The notes beneath the pieces are model-generated. The model saw only the letters and a list, made by a program, of their open reading frames with translations, did not search any database and was not told where the DNA came from. From Methylophilaceae bacterium LSUCC0401 (GTDB taxonomy: Bacteria; Pseudomonadota; Gammaproteobacteria; Burkholderiales; Methylophilaceae): DNA of 64,000 nt. The DNA lies in contig CP103442.1 in the NCBI GenBank assembly GCA_024919035.1, positions 930,001-994,000 on the forward strand, in the 5' to 3' direction. This document shows, in pieces, positions 19,008 through 29,490 of the stretch; positions within the stretch are counted from its first letter, which is position 1; the number at the start of each line of letters is the position of its first letter. The position numbers and the translations under genes were made by a program.

Positions 19008-19851
19008 ATCTTGATTCGTAAAATTCAAATAGTTTGATTAAGGTTAAAAAGTAATTTTGTCGAACCGTCCAATCTACATAATCGTTTAATATCGGTTTAC
19101 CGTGCATAGAAATACTTAAACCCGACTCTTTAAACATTAACAAATCATTTGCGCCATCACCAATCGATATAACATCATCACTTTTTAATCCGTATTGATG
19201 AGTTAGTGTTTTAATAATATTAGCTTTTTTTTCTGCATTTATAATATCTCCATATAATTTACCAGTTAAAACACCATCGACCATCTGAAGTTCATTGGCA
19301 TAAGCTTGGTCCATTCGCAAAGTATTTTTAACAAACTCAACAAAGTAAGTAAATCCACCCGATACAATAATTGTTTTCAAATTAAATTTTTTTACATACT
19401 CGATCCACTCAACAACATAAGGTTGAAGTTTTATTTTTTCATTAATGATCTTTTCAAAAGCGCTTACATTTATACCTTTAAGTAATGAGACACGTTTTTT
19501 TATACTCTCATCAAAACTCAAATGACCCATCATAGTTTGCTCCGTGATCTCAGCAATTTCATTCTTAAGATTGATAAGATCAGCAATTTCATCTATACAT
19601 TCATTTTGAATCAAAGTGGAATCCATATCACAAACTAGCATTTTATAACTGGCAAGAGTTTTATTAATATCATTAAAAAACTGTGTATTCGATTTTTTTA
19701 GTAATTCTGAATATTCTTTATAAAATCCTGAAGTACTATCAAATGATAAAAAATCAAAACTCAACACTGAAATTTCAGATTGATCAAATGAAAGATGATT
19801 TTTATTAATAAATTTTTCAAAATCATTTCTAAAGATTAAAAATTTTTGCAT
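19006..19851 (-). CDS. serB: Phosphoserine phosphatase
   Basis: HAD-family enzyme for the last step of serine synthesis. The nucleophile motif is VCDMDSTLI (Asp75 and Asp77), the second motif Ser is in VSGGFTYF, and GDGANDLLM is the fourth motif. The C-terminal catalytic domain is complete, whereas the N-terminal 65 residues are too diverged for an ACT domain to be called with confidence. It stands alone, convergent with the purL unit and divergent from sucC. A short dyad TTGCAT-AC-ATGCAA covers its start codon. Confidence 0.94.
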   Translation of the reverse strand: MQKFLIFRNDFEKFINKNHLSFDQSEISVLSFDFLSFDSTSGFYKEYSELLKKSNTQFFNDINKTLASYKMLVCDMDSTLIQNECIDEIADLINLKNEIAEITEQTMMGHLSFDESIKKRVSLLKGINVSAFEKIINEKIKLQPYVVEWIEYVKKFNLKTIIVSGGFTYFVEFVKNTLRMDQAYANELQMVDGVLTGKLYGDIINAEKKANIIKTLTHQYGLKSDDVISIGDGANDLLMFKESGLSISMHGKPILNDYVDWTVRQNYFLTLIKLFEFYESR

Positions 19852-19859
19852 ACATGCAA
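19846..19859. other. Palindromic dyad at the serB start
   Basis: TTGCAT and ATGCAA are inverted copies separated by AC, lying over the serB start codon in the 61-base divergent spacer between serB and sucC. Such a position would suit a repressor site, but the dyad is short and chance occurrence in AT-rich DNA is possible. Confidence 0.25.
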
Positions 19860-19912
19860 TTATACAACCCTAATCAATCTGATATGATTATGTTTTTTAA
19901 TATAAAAAATAC

Positions 19913-21073
19913 ATGAACCTTCACGAATATCAGGCAAAAGAGCTATTAAGGCAATATGGAATAAGAACACCATTTGGGGAAGTTGCTGAAACCTTAAATG
20001 AAGTGAATGGTTTAGCAAAAAATATAAAAAATCCTGTGGTAATTAAAGCCCAAATCCATGCTGGTGGTAGAGGAAAGTCTGGTGGCGTAAAAGTTGTAAA
20101 AACCAAAGACGAAGCAGTTGAATTTGCAACAAAACTCCTCGGGAAAAATCTTATTACCTATCAAAATAAACCCCTCGGGCAACCCGTTCATAAAATCCTA
20201 TTTGAAGAGACGGAAGATATTTCAAGTGAATTATATTTTTCAATTTTAATAGATCGAGAAAAAGAAAAAATTTGCTTGATAGTTTCAAGTGCAGGTGGAA
20301 TGGAAATAGAAGAAATAAGTCAAAAAAATCCACAATTAATTTTAAAAGAATTTTGCAATCAAATTACAGGATTAATGGATTACCAAACTCGAGAGCTAGC
20401 TAATGCACTAAATCTTAATTCAGAACTTGCTTTTAAATTTAATCAATTCGCTAAGTCCGCTTACCGGCTATTTACAGAAAATAATTTATCTTTACTTGAG
20501 ATTAATCCATTAGTCATAAATAAGCATAACGAATTTGTTGCTTTAGATTGTAAGATTAGTCTTGATGATAATGCCCTATTTAAACAAAAAAAATTATCTG
20601 AACTTAGAGATTGGTCGCAAGATGATATAAAAGAAGCTGAAGCCCATCATGCTGGTTTAAATTACATCGCCTTAAATGGTCAGATTGGCTGCATGGTTAA
20701 TGGTGCTGGTCTTGCAATGGCTACAATGGATCTCATTCATCATTGTGGAGGTTCGCCAGCTAATTTCTTAGATGTTGGTGGCGGTGCATCATCAGAAACT
20801 GTTTCAAAAGCTTTTCAAATTCTTCTCTCGGATAAAAATGTTAAAGTTGTTTTAGTTAATATTTTTGGTGGCATTATGAGATGTGATGTTATTGCAGAAG
20901 GAATTATTAATACAGCAAAAGATATGGGCATTTTAATTCCAGTGGTGGTTCGACTTGAAGGTACAAATGTTGAAGCTGGAAAAGAATTGCTTAATAAAAG
21001 CAATCTAAATATTATTTCCGCTGATAATTTAATTGAAGCTGCTCAAATAGCAGTGAAGTTATCAAAGGAATAA
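19913..21073 (+). CDS. sucC: Succinate--CoA ligase (ADP-forming), beta subunit
   Basis: ATP-grasp beta subunit of succinyl-CoA synthetase. The N-terminus [12 protein letters not shown], nucleotide-binding [21 protein letters not shown] and the CoA-ligase-like segment [15 protein letters not shown] followed by NFLDVGGGA all match the family at the standard 386 residues. It is 4 bases before sucD. A TATAAA hexamer ends 6 bases before the ATG, which would put the transcript start at or very near the start codon. Similarity to malate thiokinase subunits was considered and is weaker. Confidence 0.96.
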   Translation: MNLHEYQAKELLRQYGIRTPFGEVAETLNEVNGLAKNIKNPVVIKAQIHAGGRGKSGGVKVVKTKDEAVEFATKLLGKNLITYQNKPLGQPVHKILFEETEDISSELYFSILIDREKEKICLIVSSAGGMEIEEISQKNPQLILKEFCNQITGLMDYQTRELANALNLNSELAFKFNQFAKSAYRLFTENNLSLLEINPLVINKHNEFVALDCKISLDDNALFKQKKLSELRDWSQDDIKEAEAHHAGLNYIALNGQIGCMVNGAGLAMATMDLIHHCGGSPANFLDVGGGASSETVSKAFQILLSDKNVKVVLVNIFGGIMRCDVIAEGIINTAKDMGILIPVVVRLEGTNVEAGKELLNKSNLNIISADNLIEAAQIAVKLSKE

Positions 21074-21077
21074 GCTC

Positions 21078-21953
21078 ATGTCAGTACTAATTAATAAAAC
21101 AACAAAATTAATATGCCAAGGGTTCACTGGAAAACAAGGAACCTTTCATTCTGAGCAATGCATGTCTTACGGAACAAATCTTGTTGGAGGGGTTACTCCT
21201 GGTAAAGGTGGGTCAAAACATCTTAACTTACCAGTATTTAATACTGTTAAAGAAGCTGTTAATCAAACAAAAGCCAATGCAACAATGATTTATGTTCCAC
21301 CTGCATTTGCTGCAGATTCAATTATAGAAGCCAGTGAGGCAGGTATTGAAATCATTGTATGCATCACTGAAGGAATACCCACTTTTGATATGCTCAAAGT
21401 TAAAACTATCGTTAGTGCAAATAGATCAATTCTAATTGGGCCAAACTGTCCAGGGATTATTACCCCAGGAGAATGTAAAATTGGAATTATGCCTGGCAAT
21501 ATTCATCTTCCAGGAAAGGTAGGAATAGTTTCACGTTCAGGAACGCTTACCTATGAAGCCGTGAATCAAACTACAAAAAATGGATTGGGTCAAACAACCT
21601 GTATTGGTATCGGGGGTGACCCTATTAAGGGAATCAATTTTATTGAATGTTTAGAATTTTTTGAAAATGATCCAGAAACGCAAGGAATTATTCTTGTTGG
21701 CGAAATTGGTGGAAATGATGAAGAAGAAGCAGCTGAATATATAAGTGACAAAATAACAAAGCCTGTAGCTGCTTATATTGCTGGTGTAACCGCACCTGAA
21801 GGAAAAAGAATGGGTCATGCTGGTGCGATTATCTCGAAAAGCAGCGGTAAAGCGATAGATAAAATCAAAGCATTAGAAAAAGTAGGAGCTATTGTTGCCC
21901 AGACTCCATCAGAAATCGGACAGTCTATTGCCATGGCACTAAATAATGTTTAA
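21078..21953 (+). CDS. sucD: Succinate--CoA ligase (ADP-forming), alpha subunit
   Basis: CoA-binding alpha subunit; the phosphorylated histidine is in GHAGAIIS (about residue 244) and the N-terminal [13 protein letters not shown] is the CoA-binding loop. Length 291 residues is normal. With SucC it interconverts succinyl-CoA and succinate; in this window the succinyl-CoA user is DapD. The last 8 bases overlap the start of an exported ankyrin protein gene, so the two are almost certainly cotranscribed. Confidence 0.96.
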   Translation: MSVLINKTTKLICQGFTGKQGTFHSEQCMSYGTNLVGGVTPGKGGSKHLNLPVFNTVKEAVNQTKANATMIYVPPAFAADSIIEASEAGIEIIVCITEGIPTFDMLKVKTIVSANRSILIGPNCPGIITPGECKIGIMPGNIHLPGKVGIVSRSGTLTYEAVNQTTKNGLGQTTCIGIGGDPIKGINFIECLEFFENDPETQGIILVGEIGGNDEEEAAEYISDKITKPVAAYIAGVTAPEGKRMGHAGAIISKSSGKAIDKIKALEKVGAIVAQTPSEIGQSIAMALNNV

Positions 21954-22881
21954 ACGAATATTGCTTACTGTAATTTTTTTTGTTTTTACACACTCTTATT
22001 CTGCAGACATTAATTATTTATTAACGGCATCTGCAAAAGGAGATATTGAAACAGTACAAGCAATACTAGACAGCGGAGCAGATATTAATGTTAAAGATTC
22101 TAATAATTTAAATGCTCTGATGTATGCTGCAAGAAAAAATAACTCTGAAATAATAAAAATCCTCATTAAAAATAAAATAGAAATAAATCATGCAGATAAT
22201 TCGGGATGGACAGCACTGATGTATGCTGCAAAAAAAAATTATATTGAATCGATTAAAATTTTATTGGCAAATAAAGCTGATCCAAAAATAACTGATCCAG
22301 ATGGATGGTCTGCATTTGGTTTAGCTGCCTCCTCTGGCCATAGCGAAACTATCGATCTTTTAATTCAATACGGTATTGATCCCAATAACAGGAATAATAG
22401 TGGTCAAACAATATTAATGATAGCTGCAAAAAAAGGAAATCTAGCCGTTGTCAAAAGCTTGTTAGACAGCAAAGCTAATTTATCTTTAAAAGATCCAAAT
22501 GGAAAGACAGCACTTATGATTGCCGCTGCAAATGATAATTTTGATGTGGCAAAGCTCCTTTTAAATCGAGGAGCCAACATCAATGACGTTGATAAATCAA
22601 ATTGGACACCTTTAATGTGGGCTGTTGAAAAGAAAAGTTCAAAAATTGCTTCTGCATTATTAGAGAGAGGATCAGATGTGAATCATAAAGACGATCAAAA
22701 GACGCCTTTACTTCATTTTGCAGTTTTTAATAATGATTATGAAATTGTCAAACTTCTTATTGAATACAATGTGAATCTAAAAGCAACAGATCAGTATGGT
22801 TTAACAGCCTATGTTTATGCCCTAAAAGAAAAAAATAAAAAAATTGTGGATCTCATAAAAGATAATGGAGGTACATATTAA
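21946..22881 (+). CDS. Exported ankyrin-repeat protein in the sucCD operon
   Basis: A 311-residue protein with a signal peptide (cleavage probably after HSYSA, about residue 20) and eight consecutive ankyrin repeats to the end. Regularly spaced cores such as [37 protein letters not shown] and [12 protein letters not shown] recur every 33 residues. No lipobox or other domain is present, so it is predicted to be a soluble periplasmic binding scaffold. Its ATG lies inside the end of sucD and its stop TAA shares a base with nadE's ATG. The placement between central-metabolism genes is striking but no function can be assigned. Confidence 0.88.
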   Translation: MFKRILLTVIFFVFTHSYSADINYLLTASAKGDIETVQAILDSGADINVKDSNNLNALMYAARKNNSEIIKILIKNKIEINHADNSGWTALMYAAKKNYIESIKILLANKADPKITDPDGWSAFGLAASSGHSETIDLLIQYGIDPNNRNNSGQTILMIAAKKGNLAVVKSLLDSKANLSLKDPNGKTALMIAAANDNFDVAKLLLNRGANINDVDKSNWTPLMWAVEKKSSKIASALLERGSDVNHKDDQKTPLLHFAVFNNDYEIVKLLIEYNVNLKATDQYGLTAYVYALKEKNKKIVDLIKDNGGTY

Positions 22882-24464
22882 TGAAAGTATGTTTACTCCA
22901 ATCTAACCCAATACTTGGAAATTTAACTCAAAATTTTAATTGGCTGAAAAACCAAATTAAAAAACAAGATGCTGATTTGTTTATAGCTCCTGAAATGGCA
23001 TTGCTTGGATATCCTGCTGATGACCTAATATCTGATAATTTGTTTATAGAAAAGCAACAAATGCTTCTTGAAAAATTTAAATCTGTGCTAAAAAAAAATC
23101 AAATGTTGATAATTGGTGGTGTAGCTGTGAATAAAAATGAAAGGTCAAATTCTGCTTTTCTAATTACAAAAAATAAACTAAATCGCCAAAATAAAATAAA
23201 TCTTCCGAATTACGGAGTCTTCGACGAAAAAAGATATTTTACCGCAGGAAAAAAAATAGAAATTATTTCATTTAAAAACAAAAAAATCTTAGTATTGATT
23301 TGTGAAGATTTTTGGGATAAAAAAATTGAAAAGTTTTATACAGATAAAACAATAGATTTATGTGTTGTGGTAAATGCATCTCCTTTTGAAATTAATAAAT
23401 TTTCCAAAAGACAAAATAGAGCTATTGCATTAACTAAAAAAATTAAATCACCTTTAATTTATTTAAATATGATTGGTGGTCAAGATGATTTGGTATTTGA
23501 TGGAGAATCATTTATTCTTAATAAAGAGAGTAAATTAATATTAAGATTAAATTCATTTAGAACTCATGTTAAAACTTTGGATTTAAATAAAACAAATCCA
23601 ACCCTTGCTCATAAAAATAATTTAGAAGAAGAGTTAATTCTTAATGCATGTATTCTAGGAACACGAGATTATTTAAGAAAAAATAAAATAAACTCAGTTT
23701 ATATTGGGTTATCTGGTGGAATTGATTCTGCACTTGTTGCTTTTATTGCATCAAAAGCAATACCAAAACATAAGGTAAATTGTATTATGATGCGAACAAA
23801 ATTTACATCAAATATTAGCTGTGAAGATGCAAGAAAATTAGCTAAAAATTTGGGAGTTCAATACAAAAATAAAGATGTCATGCCAATAATTAATAGTATT
23901 AATGAGTCATTAACTTTGGACTTTAAAAATAAACAACCTGATGTCACTGAGGAGAATATTCAGGCTAGAAGTCGTGGCTTAGTTCTTATGGCTCTTGCTA
24001 ATAAAGATAAAGCTGTTGTTCTATCAACCTCAAATAAAAGTGAATCCGCAGTAGGATATTCAACTCTTTATGGAGATATGGTTGGTGCATACGCCCCTCT
24101 CAAAGATATCTCGAAAACAAAAATTTACAATATAGTAAATTACATAAACCAAAAACAGAAAATTATTCCTCAAAGAATAATTACACGGCCGCCTTCAGCA
24201 GAATTAAAAGAAAATCAAAAAGATCAGGATACTTTACCGGACTATGCTATTTTAGATCGAATTATTGAGCTTTTTATTGACGATGGTCTTAATAGTCAAG
24301 AAATTATAAAACGTGGTTTTAAACCACAATTAGTTAAAAAAATTGTAAAATTAATACTTGGTAGCGAATTTAAAAGGCGTCAGAGTCCGCCAGGGCCAAA
24401 AATTTCCAGAAAAGCTTTTGGTAGAGAAAGAAGATTTCCAATAACGAACAACTATTTAGGGTAA
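22881..24464 (+). CDS. nadE: Glutamine-dependent NAD+ synthetase
   Basis: Two-domain enzyme amidating nicotinate adenine dinucleotide to NAD. The N-terminal nitrilase-type glutaminase domain has its Glu in IAPEMALLGYP (Glu38), the Lys before NLPNYGVFDEKRYF and the Cys in LICEDFWD. The C-terminal ATP-pyrophosphatase domain starts near residue 270 with GLSGGIDSAL and includes STSNKSE and the late motif SPPGPKIS. The 527-residue size is typical of the glutamine-using form. It completes NAD synthesis begun in part by NadC, encoded elsewhere in the window. Confidence 0.95.
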   Translation: MKVCLLQSNPILGNLTQNFNWLKNQIKKQDADLFIAPEMALLGYPADDLISDNLFIEKQQMLLEKFKSVLKKNQMLIIGGVAVNKNERSNSAFLITKNKLNRQNKINLPNYGVFDEKRYFTAGKKIEIISFKNKKILVLICEDFWDKKIEKFYTDKTIDLCVVVNASPFEINKFSKRQNRAIALTKKIKSPLIYLNMIGGQDDLVFDGESFILNKESKLILRLNSFRTHVKTLDLNKTNPTLAHKNNLEEELILNACILGTRDYLRKNKINSVYIGLSGGIDSALVAFIASKAIPKHKVNCIMMRTKFTSNISCEDARKLAKNLGVQYKNKDVMPIINSINESLTLDFKNKQPDVTEENIQARSRGLVLMALANKDKAVVLSTSNKSESAVGYSTLYGDMVGAYAPLKDISKTKIYNIVNYINQKQKIIPQRIITRPPSAELKENQKDQDTLPDYAILDRIIELFIDDGLNSQEIIKRGFKPQLVKKIVKLILGSEFKRRQSPPGPKISRKAFGRERRFPITNNYLG

Positions 24465-24806
<342 letters not shown>

Positions 24807-24807
24807 T

Positions 24808-25536
24808 TTATTTTAAAAATTTTTTTATTTGATCAAAATCATCAGCGGTATCAACCCCAATCATTTCTTTACCTGTATGCTTTACCATCGCTATTTGAAT
24901 ATTGTTATAGATCGCTCTTAGTTGCTCAAGCTTTTCAGTTTGTTCAATTTTTGGCTGATCTAACATACAAAACTCTCTGACTTGTTTAGCAGAATAAGCA
25001 TATATCCCCAGATGATGATAAGCTAAATCATCACAAAAATTTTCTATATTTAAGTTTCCTAATAAGCTTCGCGAAAATGTAATTGCCATATTATTATGAT
25101 TTAATAAAACTTTCACATTATTTGGATTGTTATACTCATCAAATGACTTGAATGATTTATACGCAGAGGCAAAAGAATTACCCAATGATATAGTTTGAGC
25201 AAGATTATTGATTAGATTTTCATCAACCAGCGGTTCATCTCCCTGAACATTTACTAATATCTGGGAATCATTAATTTCATTTACATTTAAAAATTCATTT
25301 ATCCTATCTGTCCCTGATGAATGGTTCTCAGATGTCATCGCTGATTTATAACCATATGATTCAGCAATCTTTTTTATTTCAATACTATCTGTGGCGATAA
25401 AAACCTCTGTTGCCAATGATTTCGATGCCTGCTGGGCAGTATGGATAAAAAGAGGTTTGTTATTAATTTCCAGTATAAGCTTTTTTTTAAGACGTGTGCT
25501 ATTTAAACGAGCAGGAATAACGACAATAAAATTCAT
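24808..25536 (-). CDS. kdsB: 3-deoxy-manno-octulosonate cytidylyltransferase
   Basis: Activates Kdo as CMP-Kdo for lipopolysaccharide inner core synthesis. The N-terminus [17 protein letters not shown] is the nucleotide-binding motif and [10 protein letters not shown] the metal-binding motif; HHLGIYAYS and [10 protein letters not shown] are further family signatures. 242 residues, slightly short but complete. Its ATG overlaps the stop of the Trm112-like gene as ATGA, and its end is one base from convergent glnB. Confidence 0.95.
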   Translation of the reverse strand: MNFIVVIPARLNSTRLKKKLILEINNKPLFIHTAQQASKSLATEVFIATDSIEIKKIAESYGYKSAMTSENHSSGTDRINEFLNVNEINDSQILVNVQGDEPLVDENLINNLAQTISLGNSFASAYKSFKSFDEYNNPNNVKVLLNHNNMAITFSRSLLGNLNIENFCDDLAYHHLGIYAYSAKQVREFCMLDQPKIEQTEKLEQLRAIYNNIQIAMVKHTGKEMIGVDTADDFDQIKKFLK

Positions 25537-25697
25537 TTAATTTTTCGAGCCTGATCTGGAATCATAATTGGGATACCATCAATAATTGGATATGCCAATT
25601 TTGCGCCATTTGAAATTAACTCCTTATTTTTTTTATCAAAAATTAATTTCTCTTTAGTGATCGGGCAAACAAGAATATCGAGTAAGTTTTTATCCAT
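25533..25697 (-). CDS. Trm112-family small protein (YcaR-like)
   Basis: A 54-residue protein: it starts [18 protein letters not shown] and continues with [12 protein letters not shown], the pattern of the Trm112/YcaR family. Only one N-terminal cysteine of the usual zinc pair remains (CPIT), so zinc binding is uncertain. The family sits between lpxK and kdsB in many proteobacteria, as here; the start overlaps the lpxK end by 8 bases and the stop overlaps the kdsB start. Bacterial members have no settled function. Confidence 0.88.
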   Translation of the reverse strand: MDKNLLDILVCPITKEKLIFDKKNKELISNGAKLAYPIIDGIPIMIPDQARKIK

Positions 25698-26655
25698 TTA
25701 GAACCCTATGTAATAACTTTTTTTCAAAATTTGGACACAATTTAACTTCTGACTGTAATACCCAAATATTTTTATTATTAATCTGGTTACATTTTACTGC
25801 ATCTTTTTGAGTTATAAGGAAATTTCTATTTTGTTCAAAGTCTTTTTTAGAAAACTTGTGATGATCCTCATATATTTGATAATCAAAAGAACATATTTTT
25901 TTTAAAGATGAAATTAAGCGCTCAGGATTTCCTATACCAATTGATAAATTTAAATTACTCAATTCCTTAATATCCTTCTTTATCTTTGTTTTTAAGTTTA
26001 CAACTTTTGTTGATAGTAAAAAATTAATATAATCAGTCTCTGAATTCTCTGAATTATTAATGACCATGGCCCCGGTATTGTTTAATCTTAAATAAGGCTC
26101 TCTAAATGGTCCCACTGGAAGTATCAGATGATTAGTTACGAAACGCTGATCATGAATTAAAATTTTATGATCAAAATGTAGATTTAGATGCTGTAGGCCA
26201 TCATCTGAAATAATTAAGTCAATATTCTTGTACTTATCTAGCATCATGAGACCTGATTTATATCTTGATTTTCCAACAAATACAGGAATGTTTAAGGATT
26301 GTTTTATCATTAAAGGTTCATCGCCTACGATATTGACATCAGAATTTTGATGAACTTCTCTATTGTCATTTAGCTTACCCTTATAGCCTCTTGAAATTAT
26401 TCCAACTTTAATATTTTTTTTTGTAAATAATTTCGCTAAGTATAAAACGAGCTGTGTTTTTCCTGAACCGCCAATAATTAAGTTACCAATCACTAAGGTT
26501 TTTACAGGCAACTTTTTTTGATTGAGAATATTAAATTTATATAGATATATACGTATATAAAAAAAAATATAATTTACTAAACACAGAGGTATGAAAACCC
26601 ATATAAGATTAGCTTTTTTGTACCACTGATTTAAAAAAAAGTTATGAAATAACAT
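25690..26655 (-). CDS. lpxK: Tetraacyldisaccharide 4'-kinase
   Basis: Inner-membrane-associated kinase that phosphorylates the lipid A precursor at the 4' position. An N-terminal hydrophobic helix (about residues 17-38) is followed by the P-loop [15 protein letters not shown] (about residues 56-69), and DDGLQHL is the second conserved nucleotide-site motif. Length 321 residues is normal. It lies 9 bases after msbA and overlaps the Trm112-like gene; lipid A synthesis and export are thus cotranscribed. Confidence 0.95.
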   Translation of the reverse strand: MLFHNFFLNQWYKKANLIWVFIPLCLVNYIFFYIRIYLYKFNILNQKKLPVKTLVIGNLIIGGSGKTQLVLYLAKLFTKKNIKVGIISRGYKGKLNDNREVHQNSDVNIVGDEPLMIKQSLNIPVFVGKSRYKSGLMMLDKYKNIDLIISDDGLQHLNLHFDHKILIHDQRFVTNHLILPVGPFREPYLRLNNTGAMVINNSENSETDYINFLLSTKVVNLKTKIKKDIKELSNLNLSIGIGNPERLISSLKKICSFDYQIYEDHHKFSKKDFEQNRNFLITQKDAVKCNQINNKNIWVLQSEVKLCPNFEKKLLHRVLNG

Positions 26656-26664
26656 GAGAAAAAA

Positions 26665-28413
26665 TTATACTAAATCGGTTTTATATAATTTTGCATAAAA
26701 CCCTTTTTTTGAAATTAATTCGGCGTGAGTTCCTGATTCAACAATTTGTCCCTTATCTAAAACAAAAATTTTATCTGCATTCATAACTGTTGATAATCTG
26801 TGTGCAATGATGATTGATGTTTTATTTTTCATTAAATTATCCAGTGCAATTTGAACAAGTTTTTCAGACTCGAGATCAAGTGCTGAGGTCGCTTCATCCA
26901 ATAAAAGTATTGGAGCATTTTTAATAATCGCACGAGCAATTGAAATTCTTTGCTTCTGCCCTCCTGATAATTTTACTCCTCGATCTCCAACTAAATTATC
27001 AAGTTTATTAGGCAGCCTTTCTATAAACTCTCGAGAGTTTGATTGATCAATAACTTTTTCTAGCTGTTTATTTGTAATAGACTTTTTCTGCATCCCATAA
27101 CAAATATTATTTCGAATCGTGTCATTAAATAAAATTGTATCTTGGGTGACTAATGAAAAGTGACTCCTTAGATTAGCAAGCTTTAAACTCTTAATATTTT
27201 TTTTATCTAAAGTTATTTCGCCCTCATCAAACTCATAAAATCTTGGAAGAAGATTCATTAGTGTGGTTTTTCCACCTCCTGATTTACCCACTAATGCAAT
27301 TTTTTCACCTTTATTAATTTTAAGAGATATATTTTTTAAGATATATTGATTGGTGTCTTTATATTTGAATGATAAATTCTTAATCTCAATATTACCTTTA
27401 CATTCGTAAAGAACCTTCTCACCTCGATCATGTTCATTTTTTTCATTTAAAACATTCATAATACTTTTTGCTGCGGCAATACTCACTTGAAGTGACTCAT
27501 TAACTTCCGTCAGACTTTTGATTGGTTTTATCATCATTAATAAAGCACCAACAAATGCGGCGAACTCCCCTGTCGAAAAATTTGCAAGCGCATAGTAAAC
27601 AATCAAGCCCAAGGCTATTGACGCTATAATTTCTATCAACATGCTGTTAAATAAGGAGAGTCTGGCTAATCTAATTTGCATATTCATATTTTTTTTAACA
27701 ATATCAACAAATCGTTTCAGCTCATATCCTGCAGCTCCAAATATTTTGATAACCCTTTGTCCCGAAATCGTTTCTTCAGAATTTGAAGTCATTTCACCCA
27801 TAGATTCTTGAACTTCAAATCCATAAGCTCGTAATCGTGGAGACACCTTTTTTAAATATCGAATTATGACAGGGGTCATTAGCAAAAAAACTGAGGTTAA
27901 AAACCAATCTAAGTAAATCATATAAATGAATAAACCAATTACTGTAAACGATTCTCTAATAATCGTGAGACCAATTCGAGTAATTACCGCTGAAAGCTGA
28001 TCAGCTTCATAAGTTAATTTTGATACAAGCATTCCAGCATTATTATTATCAAAATAGGTAACCGGAAGTTTTAAATATTTTTTAAATGTATCAATTCTGA
28101 GATCCGCAACAACACCTCTTGATGTTTTACGCATATGATAGCCTGAAACAAATGAAGCAAAAGCTCTTATAAGCATTAGAAGCATCAATGAAACAGGGAG
28201 AATCAACTTCACCAGGCCGTCATGAGTATCAAAACCACTATCCGTTATTTCTTTAAGCAAGGCTAAAAAACCCGTATTCGTCAGAGAATAAACAACCATA
28301 AATGAAATGCTTAAAATGAGTGAAAATTTATAATTTAGTGCATATCGAAGAAGTTGTTTATAGATAGCTTTGAATTCAGAAAGCTTAATAGGGTTTGACT
28401 TGAATGAAGACAT
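26665..28413 (-). CDS. msbA: Lipid A export ABC transporter MsbA
   Basis: Half-transporter that flips lipid A-core across the inner membrane. Six hydrophobic helices occupy residues 25-320, followed by the ATPase domain with Walker A GKSGGGKTTL (about residue 378), signature LSGGQKQR, Walker B ILLLDEATSAL and the H-loop IIAHRLS. At 582 residues it is full length. It is 9 bases from lpxK and 11 bases after exbD. Confidence 0.94.
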   Translation of the reverse strand: MSSFKSNPIKLSEFKAIYKQLLRYALNYKFSLILSISFMVVYSLTNTGFLALLKEITDSGFDTHDGLVKLILPVSLMLLMLIRAFASFVSGYHMRKTSRGVVADLRIDTFKKYLKLPVTYFDNNNAGMLVSKLTYEADQLSAVITRIGLTIIRESFTVIGLFIYMIYLDWFLTSVFLLMTPVIIRYLKKVSPRLRAYGFEVQESMGEMTSNSEETISGQRVIKIFGAAGYELKRFVDIVKKNMNMQIRLARLSLFNSMLIEIIASIALGLIVYYALANFSTGEFAAFVGALLMMIKPIKSLTEVNESLQVSIAAAKSIMNVLNEKNEHDRGEKVLYECKGNIEIKNLSFKYKDTNQYILKNISLKINKGEKIALVGKSGGGKTTLMNLLPRFYEFDEGEITLDKKNIKSLKLANLRSHFSLVTQDTILFNDTIRNNICYGMQKKSITNKQLEKVIDQSNSREFIERLPNKLDNLVGDRGVKLSGGQKQRISIARAIIKNAPILLLDEATSALDLESEKLVQIALDNLMKNKTSIIIAHRLSTVMNADKIFVLDKGQIVESGTHAELISKKGFYAKLYKTDLV

Positions 28414-28424
28414 TTAATTAAGTC

Positions 28425-28847
28425 TTATTTCACCTGTGTGGCAAAAGTTACACGATTTAATCCAGACAATCTTGCTGCTTCCATTACATTAATAACAGAC
28501 TGATGATTTGACATTGCATCTGCATTAATCACAACAGAGGGTAAATCCTCTGTTTTAATTACAGATTTTAAATTTTTCAATTCTTTAGAAATTTCATTTA
28601 TGGAATTTTCTGATAATTTCTTATTATTGATAATATATTGGTTGTCAGCGGTAACAACAATATCAATTCGATCTAAATCTTTGTCTTGAGGTGAGGCTTC
28701 AGCAGTAGGCAGATTAATTTTTAACTCACTAAATTTAGAAAAAGTAGTGCTAACAACCAAAAAAATAATGATTACTAGTAACACATCAATAAGAGGAATA
28801 AAATTTATTTCAAGCTCCTCCGTTTGACTACCTCGTCTGAAATTCAT
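28425..28847 (-). CDS. exbD: ExbD/TolR family biopolymer transport protein
   Basis: Single-pass inner-membrane protein of the proton-channel complex. The one transmembrane helix (about residues 16-38, INFIPLIDVLLVIIIFLVV) carries the conserved Asp used in proton passage, followed by a periplasmic domain. 140 residues. It is paired with exbB, two bases away; no TonB, TolA or TolB is nearby. In this lipid A gene context, equivalent pairs occur in other proteobacteria, but which energy-using partner they serve is uncertain. Confidence 0.9.
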   Translation of the reverse strand: MNFRRGSQTEELEINFIPLIDVLLVIIIFLVVSTTFSKFSELKINLPTAEASPQDKDLDRIDIVVTADNQYIINNKKLSENSINEISKELKNLKSVIKTEDLPSVVINADAMSNHQSVINVMEAARLSGLNRVTFATQVK

Positions 28848-28849
28848 TT

Positions 28850-29455
28850 CTAATTTCCTTTTTGGTGAATTATTTCAACCAGCGTTATTGCTTGCTGTTC
28901 CATTTCTACAATTAAAGATTCAACCTTATTTTTAAAAAAACGATACATAATCATTGCAGGAACAGCAACAACAATACCTCCCGCTGTGTTATAGAGAGCA
29001 ATAGATATCCCTCGAGCAAACACAGTAACATCTGCCCCGCTGCTGGTAAAAGAACCAAATAATTCAACCATACCAATAATCGTTCCAAAAAGTCCCAAGA
29101 GTGGCGCGACAGTAGCAATGGTTCCTAATGTCGATAAATATTTTTCTAATCTATGAAATACAGCTCTTCCGGTTTCCTCTATTGATTCTTTTATCAAACC
29201 TGGCGAACTTGAAACATGATCAAGCGCTGTAGCAAAAATCTCTCCCATGTAAGAATGCTGCCTCAGTAATTCAATTGATTTATTATTAACTCCTTTTTGA
29301 TCAATTAAAACTTTCACCTCATTCAATAAATTTTTTGGGGCAATTGTTTCTGAACGCAATGCCCATAGTCTCTCGATGATAATTGCTAACGCAATGACTG
29401 AAGCAAAAACCAAAGGCCAAATCGGCCAGCCCGCGCCTTGAATAATATCCCACAC
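28850..29455 (-). CDS. exbB: MotA/TolQ/ExbB family proton channel protein
   Basis: Three-helix inner-membrane protein (hydrophobic spans near residues 12-30, 110-135 and 150-172), with the conserved LGLFGTIIGMVELF segment and the second TGGIV-like helix AGGIVVAVPAM. It starts with GTG, backed by a strong AAGGAG Shine-Dalgarno 7 bases upstream. 201 residues. It forms a complex with ExbD, encoded next. The 35-base gap to lolD is where many related genomes carry comEC. Confidence 0.9.
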   Translation of the reverse strand: MWDIIQGAGWPIWPLVFASVIALAIIIERLWALRSETIAPKNLLNEVKVLIDQKGVNNKSIELLRQHSYMGEIFATALDHVSSSPGLIKESIEETGRAVFHRLEKYLSTLGTIATVAPLLGLFGTIIGMVELFGSFTSSGADVTVFARGISIALYNTAGGIVVAVPAMIMYRFFKNKVESLIVEMEQQAITLVEIIHQKGN

Positions 29456-29490
29456 AATACGACTCCTTAAATACTTAAATTAGCTAAATA

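Noticed and set aside
19913-21953. Malate thiokinase (mtkAB) instead of sucCD
   Set aside because: Both proteins follow SucC/SucD closely over their full length and no serine-cycle genes are adjacent.
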